Shown piece after piece: positions 35,532 to 43,882 of a DNA stretch of 64,000 nt (positions are counted from its first letter, which is position 1; each line of letters starts with the position of its first letter). Origin of the DNA: Fen-1362 sp964597035 (lineage in GTDB: Bacteria > Planctomycetota > Phycisphaerae > Sedimentisphaerales > Anaerobacaceae). The translations under genes and the position numbers were made by a program. The notes under the pieces were generated by a model that had not been told where the DNA came from, did no database searches, and saw only the letters and a list, made by a program, of their open reading frames with translations. The stretch is taken from assembly GCA_964597035.1 (NCBI GenBank), contig CAZQWM010000006.1:28693-92692 (forward strand), in the 5' to 3' direction.

Positions 35532-36734
35532 ATGAAACACTCACTCACACTAAAAATCGCCGCATTACTACTCTTCGTGTCCCCTCAATGTTTTCTTTTC
35601 GCAAAGCCGCCGAATCTCCCGCCGGGGACGCCTCCCGGGCTCTATGACGAGGAGAAGGTTCCCGAATACACCTTGCCCGACCCGCTGGTTATGCTCGACG
35701 GCCAAAAGGTCACCGACGTCAATACCTGGAAGCAAAAACGCAGGCCGGAGATTTTGAAGCTCTTTGAGGAGCACGTCTATGGCCATACGATGATTGGTCG
35801 TCCCGAAAAAATGACCTGGAAAGTCACTGCGGAAAACCGTTCAGTTCTCGATGGCAAAGCCATCAGCAAAAACGTTGCGATTTACTTCACTGGCTCACCT
35901 GATGGGCCCAAGATGGACCTGGCAATTTCTCTGCCGGCTGAAGCAGCGAAAAAGCCCGCGCCTGTTTTCCTGATACCGTTGTGGGGCGCCAATAAGCAGC
36001 TCCTACTCGAGCACGGCTATGGCCTTGTTATCTTCGACCCGACCCAAGTCGAGCCGGATACAAGGACCGGCTCTTACGAAAAAAGCATCCGCAAGGTCTT
36101 CGCCAAACCCGGACAGACCAAACCCGAGCCAAACGAATGGGGCGCAATCGGCGCCTGGGCCTGGGCTATGAGCCGGGCGATGGATTATATCGTTACCGAC
36201 CTCGATATCGACGCCGGCAAGGTTTGCATAATGGGTTTCTCCCGCTTTGGCAAGGTCGCTATGTGGGCCGGTGCTCAGGACGAACGCTTCGCAATCGTTT
36301 TCTCCGGCGAATCCGGCTGTGGCGGTGCCGTAATCGTTCGCCGCGGTTTCGGCGAAACCGTCAGGTCAATCAATGGTTTCGCCCCGCACTGGTTCAACGA
36401 CAACTTCAAGCACTACGGCCGTCGCGTCAATGACCTGCCCGTGGACTGGCATATGCTGGTTGCCTTAATGGCCCCCCGCCCTGTCTATATCGCCACTGCC
36501 CAAGAGGATTACTGGGGCGACCCTCGCGGTTCGTTCCTCTCAGCCAAACATGCCGAACCGGTATATGCGCTCTTCGGCAAGGCCGGGCTCGGCGTCGATG
36601 ATATGCCGACCGTTGAAAGCCCTGTCGGCGACTTCATCGGCTACCACAACCGCAAAGGCGGCCACGCCATCAATATCTACGACTGGCGACAGTTCCTCGC
36701 CTTCGCGGACCGACACTTCGGCGTCATTCATTAG
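35532..36734 (+). CDS. CE15 glucuronoyl esterase
   Basis: 400-residue secreted alpha/beta hydrolase that cleaves the ester between lignin alcohols and 4-O-methylglucuronic acid on xylan. ATG 35532 (MKHSLTL) gives a clean signal peptide; an in-frame ATG at 35514 is also possible and neither has a strong Shine-Dalgarno. The nucleophile Ser237 is in GFSRFGK (family GxSRxGK), Glu260 in FSGESGCGGA, and the histidine in GGHAIN near the C-terminus. It is 23 bases after the GH9 stop. It completes a set able to detach glucuronoxylan from lignin. Confidence 0.93.
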   Translation: MKHSLTLKIAALLLFVSPQCFLFAKPPNLPPGTPPGLYDEEKVPEYTLPDPLVMLDGQKVTDVNTWKQKRRPEILKLFEEHVYGHTMIGRPEKMTWKVTAENRSVLDGKAISKNVAIYFTGSPDGPKMDLAISLPAEAAKKPAPVFLIPLWGANKQLLLEHGYGLVIFDPTQVEPDTRTGSYEKSIRKVFAKPGQTKPEPNEWGAIGAWAWAMSRAMDYIVTDLDIDAGKVCIMGFSRFGKVAMWAGAQDERFAIVFSGESGCGGAVIVRRGFGETVRSINGFAPHWFNDNFKHYGRRVNDLPVDWHMLVALMAPRPVYIATAQEDYWGDPRGSFLSAKHAEPVYALFGKAGLGVDDMPTVESPVGDFIGYHNRKGGHAINIYDWRQFLAFADRHFGVIH

Positions 36735-36824
36735 CTACTGGAATACACTGCCGGGTGGTTCTGAGGTGACGAAACGTCACAACCAGCCGGATTCGCCAAA
36801 TCAAAAAGAATCACATAGTTTATA

Positions 36825-39074
36825 TTAGTCCGAACATGTACTATCCAGCATCGCTCTCTGTCCAAGGCCACCGCTTCCGCAGCCTTCTCCTTTAATACAA
36901 GCCTTTACGCGGCCTTTTCTGGTGAACTTTACCACGCCTATACCAGGCACAGCATAGTTATTGCTCGTTATTGTAATATTGATTGTTCCTGCTTTTGAAG
37001 AATCCGACTTGAGAATCATAACCATACTCAGGTTCAACTTTTCAGTAAACCGAATCGCTTCGTATGTCTGCCCTTTATACACAATTTTACTCGTCTTGGA
37101 CTGAATACAGACAGTTGTGCTTGCCGTCCCATAAAAATTAATGTCAGAAGTATCAAAACCAGGGATTTTAATGTATCCGGTGCAGGGCGACTCAGAAAAA
37201 TGGCATTGTCCGGGCCTGAGACATCCAGGCCAATACAGTATATCGAAGTCTTCAAAGCCAATTTCTATCCCCCATGAGCTGAGAACAAACTGAATGAAAT
37301 GTACTCCATCAGACTCATCGGTGTAGTAGAAATGAACATCAGCGCCGCTGTCTTCATACTCATTGAGAATATAAATGTTTGGGAAGGACGTAGACACACT
37401 TCTGTATGTATCACCTGTGCTCGTTGTGTAATCCCACCAGCAGGATGTATCATCAAAGCCAGTCAGCTCCCAGAACGTATAGCACGGGCCGAGGTCCACC
37501 TTTTCGGGGCTGAATATATGGATGCCGAAGATATCGATTGCAAAATCTACTTCGCCGTATTCGATGATGTCGGCCTTGGTAATGTTTATGGAAAAGGCGC
37601 ATTTTGCGAAATCGAATTTTGCGACGACACTTGCACCTTCGTCGGCGGTAGTCTTGCAGGCCTCAGCGCTGCCGGATGAAGCGAACTTAACGCCTGGAAC
37701 TGTGAATACCTGACTGCCGAGTATCACGACCACGGGCTCGGCTTTGTTGGGTTCACCTGCGACGGTGAATGCACCCGTGATTGAAAGCGAGTCGCTCGAA
37801 TCGGTTTTCCCGAATTTTACCTTAAATTTGTCTATGCGCAGGGTATTCTTGACTCCCATCATAAGCTCAAGAGGAATCGGTTTTTTCGGGCCGTTCACGA
37901 TGTCCTCATCGGCCACCATTTCGGCGATAAAATCGCCTATTTCAACCTTGACGGATACCGGGCAGGACAGCCCCGTAAGGTCTACGTTCTTCGCTAAAAG
38001 GGAGAATTTTTTGGTCTTACAATTGAATTTGAATCGCATTGTCGAGGCGTTGACCTTGCGGGCGTAGTTGTATTTGCTGTTTTTGAACGAAATTTCATCG
38101 ATAGGGAAAACTATCACGTTTGGCTCGTTCATATCATCGCCGTTGATGGTTACTATAATTTCATCGGCATCGAGCAGGTCAGCCTCTGTGGCGCCGAGCT
38201 GGCCGAGAACGAGTATTCTGTCGGCGCCCGCGAACTTCCCGGCCTTGACGGCACAGGTCTTGATAAAGTCCAGGAGTTCAGGGACCGGGTTTTTGAGCAC
38301 ATACCAACTTTGCTGCGACCTCATCTCGACGCCGGATGCGAAGTACTGCTCGGCCTGAACACCCACCTGGTAGTCGCTTTTCCCGATGACAACGCCAGTC
38401 AATGTCGTGTCAAGGGTTTGAGGGTGCGCTAAGGACCGGTAATCTTTTTCAAATACATCATCGAAATTTTTCAGATTTTCCACCCAGACCACATACTCAT
38501 CGACATCGGCGACGGTTGACCAGTGAAGCTGGAGCGTCCCACCTAATACAGTGCTTATAGTGCCATCCACAAATTCAGGGAAACTGCTGCTGTCGTAACT
38601 CGACAAAGTCACTGTTTTCGTAGACACGGCACCACCGGCAAGGGTAACCTCGAATGTATAGTCACCGGACGGGAAATCGTCCTGAAGTTCGGCCAGGGAG
38701 TAATACATCAGATTTTCATCAAACTCAAAACCGCCTTCCACACTACCCTCCTCGACGAGGGGAAACGTTGATCCTTTAGGAGTGCGCAAGACGGCTGAAA
38801 TGATGTCCTCCGAATCTCCGTAAAGCCACACATTAGCACTGTAGAAGGAATCCTCTCCTGCCCTTAAGGCGGAAATAAACTTATTTAATATATGACGGTA
38901 TGGAACCGGAATGACATATCTGAGATACTCGTACTCCTCAACGGTCGCCAGGTTTTCCCTGTTTATCTCGATTTCGGCATCGAAAGCAAAGGCGGGACCT
39001 GCGGTATATCCGCAGATTGCACACAACACTATGAAAATGACAATGTTAGTGGTTTTGGGTTGAGACTTGCTCAT
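36825..39074 (-). CDS. Large secreted protein of unknown function
   Basis: 749 residues, no recognised family. ATG 39074 is chosen because GGAGGT lies just upstream; the in-frame ATG at 39089 overlaps that Shine-Dalgarno. Signal peptide TTNIVIFIVLCAICGYTAGPAFA. The body looks like a string of beta-sandwich domains: an early SGDYTFEVTLAGG and a fibronectin-like LQLHWSTVADVDEYVVWVEN, then repeated blocks (DRILVLGQLGATEAD..., KVKFGKTDSSDSLSITGAF) similar in tone to cell-surface proteins. The C-terminal third is richer in cysteine (CWWDYTT, CLRPGQCHFSESPC, GCGSGGLGQ). Probably a surface or exported protein. Confidence 0.8.
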   Translation of the reverse strand: MSKSQPKTTNIVIFIVLCAICGYTAGPAFAFDAEIEINRENLATVEEYEYLRYVIPVPYRHILNKFISALRAGEDSFYSANVWLYGDSEDIISAVLRTPKGSTFPLVEEGSVEGGFEFDENLMYYSLAELQDDFPSGDYTFEVTLAGGAVSTKTVTLSSYDSSSFPEFVDGTISTVLGGTLQLHWSTVADVDEYVVWVENLKNFDDVFEKDYRSLAHPQTLDTTLTGVVIGKSDYQVGVQAEQYFASGVEMRSQQSWYVLKNPVPELLDFIKTCAVKAGKFAGADRILVLGQLGATEADLLDADEIIVTINGDDMNEPNVIVFPIDEISFKNSKYNYARKVNASTMRFKFNCKTKKFSLLAKNVDLTGLSCPVSVKVEIGDFIAEMVADEDIVNGPKKPIPLELMMGVKNTLRIDKFKVKFGKTDSSDSLSITGAFTVAGEPNKAEPVVVILGSQVFTVPGVKFASSGSAEACKTTADEGASVVAKFDFAKCAFSINITKADIIEYGEVDFAIDIFGIHIFSPEKVDLGPCYTFWELTGFDDTSCWWDYTTSTGDTYRSVSTSFPNIYILNEYEDSGADVHFYYTDESDGVHFIQFVLSSWGIEIGFEDFDILYWPGCLRPGQCHFSESPCTGYIKIPGFDTSDINFYGTASTTVCIQSKTSKIVYKGQTYEAIRFTEKLNLSMVMILKSDSSKAGTINITITSNNYAVPGIGVVKFTRKGRVKACIKGEGCGSGGLGQRAMLDSTCSD

Positions 39075-39089
39075 TTTGAAGACCTCCAT

Positions 39090-39562
39090 ACAGGAAAATT
39101 AACAGAATATTGACTGTGCGATATAAGAATTATTTATGCCGGGATATATATATTCTCCTTCACTCATGTTATAAAAAGCCCGGGGGCGTCGGCCTCGGGG
39201 GTACATTTAATAGAAACAAGGTTACCTAATATATGTAGTTTTGTCAATAAAAATTACATTAAACTTCAGCTTGCTAAACCGAATAGTATTCGGAAAACTA
39301 TGCATCAACAAGCCCTGCCTTATTAACGATAAATCGACACAGGGGATATTCGCGATGATGCCTGTTACGGTTTTTTCGCAGGTCCCCGGCGGCGAAGCAT
39401 CACTTTGGTCGTTCCATAAACAGGCCATTGCCAAAGGAAGCCCCGCATTTTTGGCCACAAAGAGGGGGAAATGCGTCAAAAACCAATCAAAAACGGGTCT
39501 GTGAGCCGATGTCTCTAATTAGAATGGGCCGGGGAGCTGACATTTAATTAAGGGGAAAAACG
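39090..39562. other. 473-base spacer without a convincing gene
   Basis: Between the divergent genes at 39074 and 39563. Both strands have modest open frames (for example 39241-39504) but they start at TTG without a Shine-Dalgarno and read as unremarkable sequence, so I do not call genes. CGCATTT and AAATGCG (about 39446-39478) could pair. A G-rich block (39179-39201) stands out in otherwise AT-leaning DNA. No riboswitch was recognised. Confidence 0.4.
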
Positions 39563-40399
39563 ATGGCTAAGATGAAATACTGGCTATGGGCGATTGCGGT
39601 TGCTGCGGTTGCGGCCGGTCCTGCGCGGGCGGAATGGCTGGACGAATGGGAGCAGAAGTATCTGGAAGATTGGGAAAAGCCGCAAACAACAAACAAAGAC
39701 CTGGCAACCACCGTCACAATAGAGGGTGTGAGTGAATACATCTGGCGGGGATTCGATATGTTAGACGACCGGGGAGCGTTGCAGCCGAGCATCGAGGTGG
39801 ACTGGTGGGATACCGGATTCAGCATGATGGTGTGGAGCGCGATTCCGGTGAAAGAAGAGCTCGGCGATAAGCACGAGATGCGCTATATAGGGGCATACAG
39901 TGGTGTATTGTGGGCCGATATGCTGCATGCCACCAAATACAGTGTCAACTTTATTTACTACGATTTTACGGAACTGCCATCAACAGAAAGGGATGCTCAG
40001 GAGGCAGGCGTGCAGTTTAGCTGGCCTAAGGCGTATATGGCGAGTGACAGCCGGCTTGTGCCGAGCTATTACGTTGGCAGGTTCTGGCCGGCGAAGAGCA
40101 ACGCCGCGAACAGCGACCAGGGCGGCTGGATACATATCCTCGGCCTGGACTACGAGTTTTGGCTCTTCGGGATGGGTGTGGAGAAACAGATAGGTTATCT
40201 TTCGAGTGAGCTTGTCTATAACGACGGGCTGGGCGGCGTGGACCACGACTGGTCGCACGTTGTCTTCGGCGTGGGGACAAAAATGCAGTTCGGACAGGTT
40301 AGATTCGAACCGAAACTCAGGTATCAAATATCGTTCGAAGAGTCTGTCAACGACGAAGACGAGCTGTGGGGAGGAGCCAGCATTTCATACAGATTCTGA
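39563..40399 (+). CDS. Outer-membrane beta-barrel protein (TorF-like putative porin)
   Basis: 278 residues. AAGGGG lies upstream of ATG 39563. Signal peptide KYWLWAIAVAAVAAGPARA is followed by alternating amphipathic strands and a C-terminal aromatic residue (ASISYRF), the usual BAM signal. SEYIWRGFDM recalls the VSxYxFRG motif of TorF-type putative porins. Even number of strands is likely. It lies next to a polysaccharide-degradation neighbourhood, but its substrate is not known. Confidence 0.8.
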   Translation: MAKMKYWLWAIAVAAVAAGPARAEWLDEWEQKYLEDWEKPQTTNKDLATTVTIEGVSEYIWRGFDMLDDRGALQPSIEVDWWDTGFSMMVWSAIPVKEELGDKHEMRYIGAYSGVLWADMLHATKYSVNFIYYDFTELPSTERDAQEAGVQFSWPKAYMASDSRLVPSYYVGRFWPAKSNAANSDQGGWIHILGLDYEFWLFGMGVEKQIGYLSSELVYNDGLGGVDHDWSHVVFGVGTKMQFGQVRFEPKLRYQISFEESVNDEDELWGGASISYRF

Positions 40400-40575
40400 T
40401 TCTACCTTATCCTCTGTTGACACCGGGTACGGGGACTATCGAGGGGATAACGGTCGAATTTTGTCCCTGTCTTGAAGACCATATGGGAAAAAATTGTTGT
40501 TGATTGGCAGGGTGGATTAGATAGAATACGGAGGTTTTACGAAACTTTTAAGACCTCTTTGAGGGAGGTAAAACT

Positions 40576-41235
40576 ATGGGGAAAACCCAAATCACACGAG
40601 CCGCTAACGCACGGCGGGGAAATACCGGAGTCTTTTTAGTTATAGTCATCGCTGTTTTGTTTGCAGCGGTATACTGGTTTGTCATTCGGACGGGTAAAAA
40701 TGTGCCGGACCCTGATACTGCGCAGGGGCTGCCAGTGTGGCGCGAATGGAAGATTCGCGAGAAATCGACTGCAGAAGATGTCCCGTTCAATGAGCAGCAG
40801 CAAAAAATTGCAAAGGCGCTTGAGTACGAAGCGTATGTCAAGGACCCGAATAACGACGAGGACCGGGGCGAGGTGAGTATATTTATTTCACCCGACAGAA
40901 TGGCTGGGGCAGGCTGGTCCGGCAACTACTACAAGAAGAAGAAAATAAATTGTGAAGTTCACGGCGGCTTGTGTGAAGGCAGGGTATATCCGGGAAAGGT
41001 ATACCGCGATGGGGACATCGAGGACAATTCGAGACTGTATTTTTTGACGAAGGGCAAGTTCATTCTTCACGAGGCGGACTTTCAGAATACGTCAAGATAT
41101 AAAATCCGTACGGGGGCGGTTTATATTCGCGGCTGGGTTAAGCAGGACCTCAGTGCCGAAGGTGATGTTACACTCGTCGGCAATGACGACGTAATAGAGG
41201 AATATTCGTGGCAGGCGATGCGCCCACTCAAATAA
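40576..41235 (+). CDS. Single-pass membrane/secreted protein, paralogue of the gene at 2842
   Basis: 219 residues of unknown function. GGGAGGT precedes ATG 40576. One membrane segment (GVFLVIVIAVLFAAVYWFVI, about 22-41) anchors a soluble domain that mirrors the 2842-3471 protein: EYEAYVKDPN, GEVSIFISPD, WSGNYY, RLYFLTKGKFILHE, GAVYIRGW, EYSWQAM. A short Cys pair (NCEVHGGLCEG) is unique to this copy. The 3' end overlaps the convergent DNA glycosylase gene by 8 bases. Confidence 0.85.
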   Translation: MGKTQITRAANARRGNTGVFLVIVIAVLFAAVYWFVIRTGKNVPDPDTAQGLPVWREWKIREKSTAEDVPFNEQQQKIAKALEYEAYVKDPNNDEDRGEVSIFISPDRMAGAGWSGNYYKKKKINCEVHGGLCEGRVYPGKVYRDGDIEDNSRLYFLTKGKFILHEADFQNTSRYKIRTGAVYIRGWVKQDLSAEGDVTLVGNDDVIEEYSWQAMRPLK

Positions 41236-41899
41236 TATTGCCGGTTAGCGCAGTGTGAGGGAGCTTATTGAGCGGGCAGTTAATGCAATCCGGCTTCGGC
41301 CTGCAGAATTCTTTGCCCAAGCGCACCAGTTGCGCATGATATTCGTTAAACAGCTTCACGTCAGCAGGCAATTTCGATTCGAAAAGCTGTTGTATGCGGG
41401 AGTAGTCTGCACTGTCGTCTATTAGCTTGTGGCGGGAGCAAATGCGGGCGGTATAGGCATCAACGACAAAGACCGGCCGAGCGAACGCATAGAGCAGAAT
41501 CGAATCAGCAGTCTCCGGGCCGATACCTTTTATGGAAAGCAACTCTGCTCGCAGCCGGTCGGTGCCTACGGTATCTAAATTCTTCAGCCGAAGTTTGTAG
41601 TTCTCCGAGAACCAGTCGAGGAAGTTTTTCAGGCGTGTTGCTTTTATATTGAAGTAGCCGGCAGGATGAATCAATCGGGCAAGCTTTGCGGTATGAAGAG
41701 CGTGCAGCTTGGCGGGGGTAATCAGGCGGGCGGCTTTGAGGTTTACAATGGCCTTTTCGACGTTGGACCAGTTTGTGTTCTGGGTGAGAATCGCGCCGAC
41801 GATGATTTCGAACTGGGTATCGCCCGGCCACCAGTGCTGCGGCCCGAACCGGGAAAACAGCAGGTCGTAAATTTCAGTCAAGCGCCTGGATACAGCCAT
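41228..41899 (-). CDS. HhH-GPD DNA glycosylase, MagIII-like
   Basis: 223-residue endonuclease III superfamily protein. WWPGDTQFEIIVGAILTQNTNW is close to the 3-methyladenine glycosylase MagIII branch. The helix-hairpin-helix IKGIGPETADSILLYA has Glu129 where endonuclease III has its catalytic lysine, while the catalytic Asp147 (FVVDAYT) is kept; a monofunctional glycosylase is therefore expected. The C-terminal cysteines (199, 205, 208: FCRPKPDCINCPL) are three, not the four needed for a canonical [4Fe-4S] cluster. ATG 41899 is preferred; a GTG immediately upstream is an alternative. Loss of the lysine means AP-lyase activity should be absent. Confidence 0.88.
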   Translation of the reverse strand: MAVSRRLTEIYDLLFSRFGPQHWWPGDTQFEIIVGAILTQNTNWSNVEKAIVNLKAARLITPAKLHALHTAKLARLIHPAGYFNIKATRLKNFLDWFSENYKLRLKNLDTVGTDRLRAELLSIKGIGPETADSILLYAFARPVFVVDAYTARICSRHKLIDDSADYSRIQQLFESKLPADVKLFNEYHAQLVRLGKEFCRPKPDCINCPLNKLPHTALTGNII

Positions 41900-42125
41900 C
41901 ACATTACCCTGTTAAAAAGCAGGATTATAGCAGCGATTATGGCAAAGTCGTATTACGTATTGCGTTGGCAAGCTGTCAGATTGGCGAAGTAAAATGGGAT
42001 ATGGCTGCCAAAAGTGGTGAAGAGAAATGGGACTGGCCGGGGTGGCGGGAGCCGTTCCTTGACTTAACCTCTTGTCATCAAAGGGCTTAAGATGGCAGAT
42101 CAATAGCATGGTGGCGTTTGCGGCG

Positions 42126-42154
42126 TTAATGGTATATTATTTGCAGCCTATACT
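42126..42154 (+). promoter_or_regulatory. Candidate promoter before groEL1
   Basis: TTAATG and TATACT are separated by 17 bases, 56 bases before the groEL1 ATG. The -35 is poor. I looked for a CIRCE element in the 308 bases between 41903 and 42210 and found none. This stretch also holds a reversed heptamer repeat (41947-41966) and no gene. Confidence 0.3.
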
Positions 42155-42210
42155 GGATTGTGGATGATAACAAGACCGAGTTTTGTTGATTTATAAAGGA
42201 GAACGGGAAT

Positions 42211-43869
42211 ATGGCGGTCAAAGACTTGGCGTTTGAAGTAGAGGCGAGACGTGCCTTGTTGAAGGGAGTCGAGAAACTGGCGGCGGCGGTGAAGTCGACG
42301 TTGGGGCCGAGAGGGCGAAATGCGATTATCGATAAGAGTTGGGGCGGGCCGACCATAACAAAAGACGGCGTCACCGTTGCCGAAGAAATCGACCTTGTCG
42401 ACAAGGCGGAGAATATGGGGGCAAAGCTGGTGAAGGAGGCGGCGAGCAAGACGTCGAAGATAGCTGGCGACGGGACTACAACGGCGACGGTATTGACGGA
42501 GGCGATGTATAAGGAGGCGTTTCGTAACTTAGCCGCCGGCGCCGATGCGATGGCACTGAATCGCGGGATGCAGGAGGCGGCGAAGGCGGTGGTCGAGAAG
42601 CTCAAAGACCTGGCCAAGCCGGTGGATATCAGCAAACGGACGGATATTGTTAACGTGGCGTCGATATCGGCAAATAACGATACCGAGATAGGCAATAAAA
42701 TGGCGGATGCCTTTCAGCGGTTAGGCAAGGACGGGGTGATAACAGTTGAGGAAGGCAAAGGCCTGGCGACAACGGTGGATTTTGTGGAGGGGATGCAGTT
42801 CGACAGAGGGTACCTCTCGCCTCATTTCGTGACGAATCCGGACAGTATGACGTGCGAATTGGAGAGGCCGTTAATACTGGTTTATGAGGACAAGATAAGC
42901 AGCGTGGCGAAATTAGTGCCTGTACTGGAGAAAGCGGCGAAAGCGAAACGGCCGTTGCTGATTATCGCCGAAGACGTCGAGAGCGAGGCGCTGGCGACAT
43001 TGGTTGTCAACAAGCTAAAAGGTATTATCAGCTGTGCGGCGGTCAAGGCGCCGGGCTATGGCGACAGACGCAAGGCGATGCTGGAGGATATCGCCATACT
43101 GACCGGAGCTGAGGCGATATTTAAGGATTTGGGTGTGCAGCTTGAGAGCATCGGCGCCAAACAGCTTGGGCAGGCAAAAAAGGTGACGATTGACAATGAC
43201 AATACGATTATCGTCGAAGGGGCCGGCAGCGAGAGTGCGATTAAGGGCAGGATTAAGCAGATACAGGACGAGATAGAAAAAAACACCAGCGACTACGACA
43301 AAGAAAAGCTGCAGGAACGATTGGCCAAGCTGACGGGCGGGGTGGCGCAGATAAACGTCGGCGGAGCAAGCGAAGCGGAGATGAAGGAACGAAAGGCACG
43401 CATAGAAGATGCGCTTCACGCGACGCGGGCGGCAATAGAAGAAGGAATTGTGCCGGGCGGCGGTGTGGCACTGATTCGGTGCATCGAGGCGGTTAAGAAA
43501 CTGAAGCTGTCCGGCGATGAGAAAACCGGCGCAGAAATTGTCGCCAAAGCGCTGTCGACGCCTTGCTATTGGATAGCGGCGAACGCCGGGGCGACTGCAA
43601 ATCTGGTTGTGAGCAAGGTTGCAGAGGGTAAGGGCGCGTTCGGATACAACGCGGATACCGACAAGTATGAGGATTTGATGGAAGCGGGGGTGCTCGACCC
43701 ATTAAAGGTCACGCGAATTGCGCTCCAGAACGCAGTGAGCATCGCAGGACTTCTGCTGACCACGGATTGCGTTGTTACGGAACAGCCCAAGGACGAGAAG
43801 GCCGCTATGCCCGGACAGCCCGGCATGGGTGGCATGGGCGGTATGGGTGGCATGGGCGGAATGATGTAA
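42211..43869 (+). CDS. groEL: Chaperonin GroEL (copy 1, with GGM tail)
   Basis: 552-residue cytosolic chaperonin that folds proteins with GroES. Features: TLGPRGRN, nucleotide-site GDGTTTATVL, VEGMQFDRGYLSPHFVTNPD, KAPGYGDRRKAMLEDIAILTG, VPGGGVAL and the flexible C-terminus GMGGMGGMGGMGGMM typical of authentic GroEL. GGAG precedes the ATG. No groES is attached directly; instead a fucosidase gene follows within 13 bases, then groES and a second groEL. Copy 1 is likely the housekeeping form because it keeps the GGM tail. Confidence 0.97.
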   Translation: MAVKDLAFEVEARRALLKGVEKLAAAVKSTLGPRGRNAIIDKSWGGPTITKDGVTVAEEIDLVDKAENMGAKLVKEAASKTSKIAGDGTTTATVLTEAMYKEAFRNLAAGADAMALNRGMQEAAKAVVEKLKDLAKPVDISKRTDIVNVASISANNDTEIGNKMADAFQRLGKDGVITVEEGKGLATTVDFVEGMQFDRGYLSPHFVTNPDSMTCELERPLILVYEDKISSVAKLVPVLEKAAKAKRPLLIIAEDVESEALATLVVNKLKGIISCAAVKAPGYGDRRKAMLEDIAILTGAEAIFKDLGVQLESIGAKQLGQAKKVTIDNDNTIIVEGAGSESAIKGRIKQIQDEIEKNTSDYDKEKLQERLAKLTGGVAQINVGGASEAEMKERKARIEDALHATRAAIEEGIVPGGGVALIRCIEAVKKLKLSGDEKTGAEIVAKALSTPCYWIAANAGATANLVVSKVAEGKGAFGYNADTDKYEDLMEAGVLDPLKVTRIALQNAVSIAGLLLTTDCVVTEQPKDEKAAMPGQPGMGGMGGMGGMGGMM

Positions 43870-43882
43870 GAAAGGTACCAGC

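Noticed and set aside
39241..39504. Possible small gene in the 39.1-39.6 kb spacer
   Set aside because: TTG start, no Shine-Dalgarno, an equally long frame on the other strand and no recognisable motif.
39340..39540. Possible riboswitch upstream of the porin-like gene
   Set aside because: I compared by eye with c-di-GMP and cobalamin consensus elements and found no convincing core; a covariance-model scan would settle it.
41903..42210. CIRCE/HrcA operator before groEL1 (and at 45251-45292 before groES)
   Set aside because: No TTAGCACTC-N9-GAGTGCTAA-like inverted repeat is present in either spacer.
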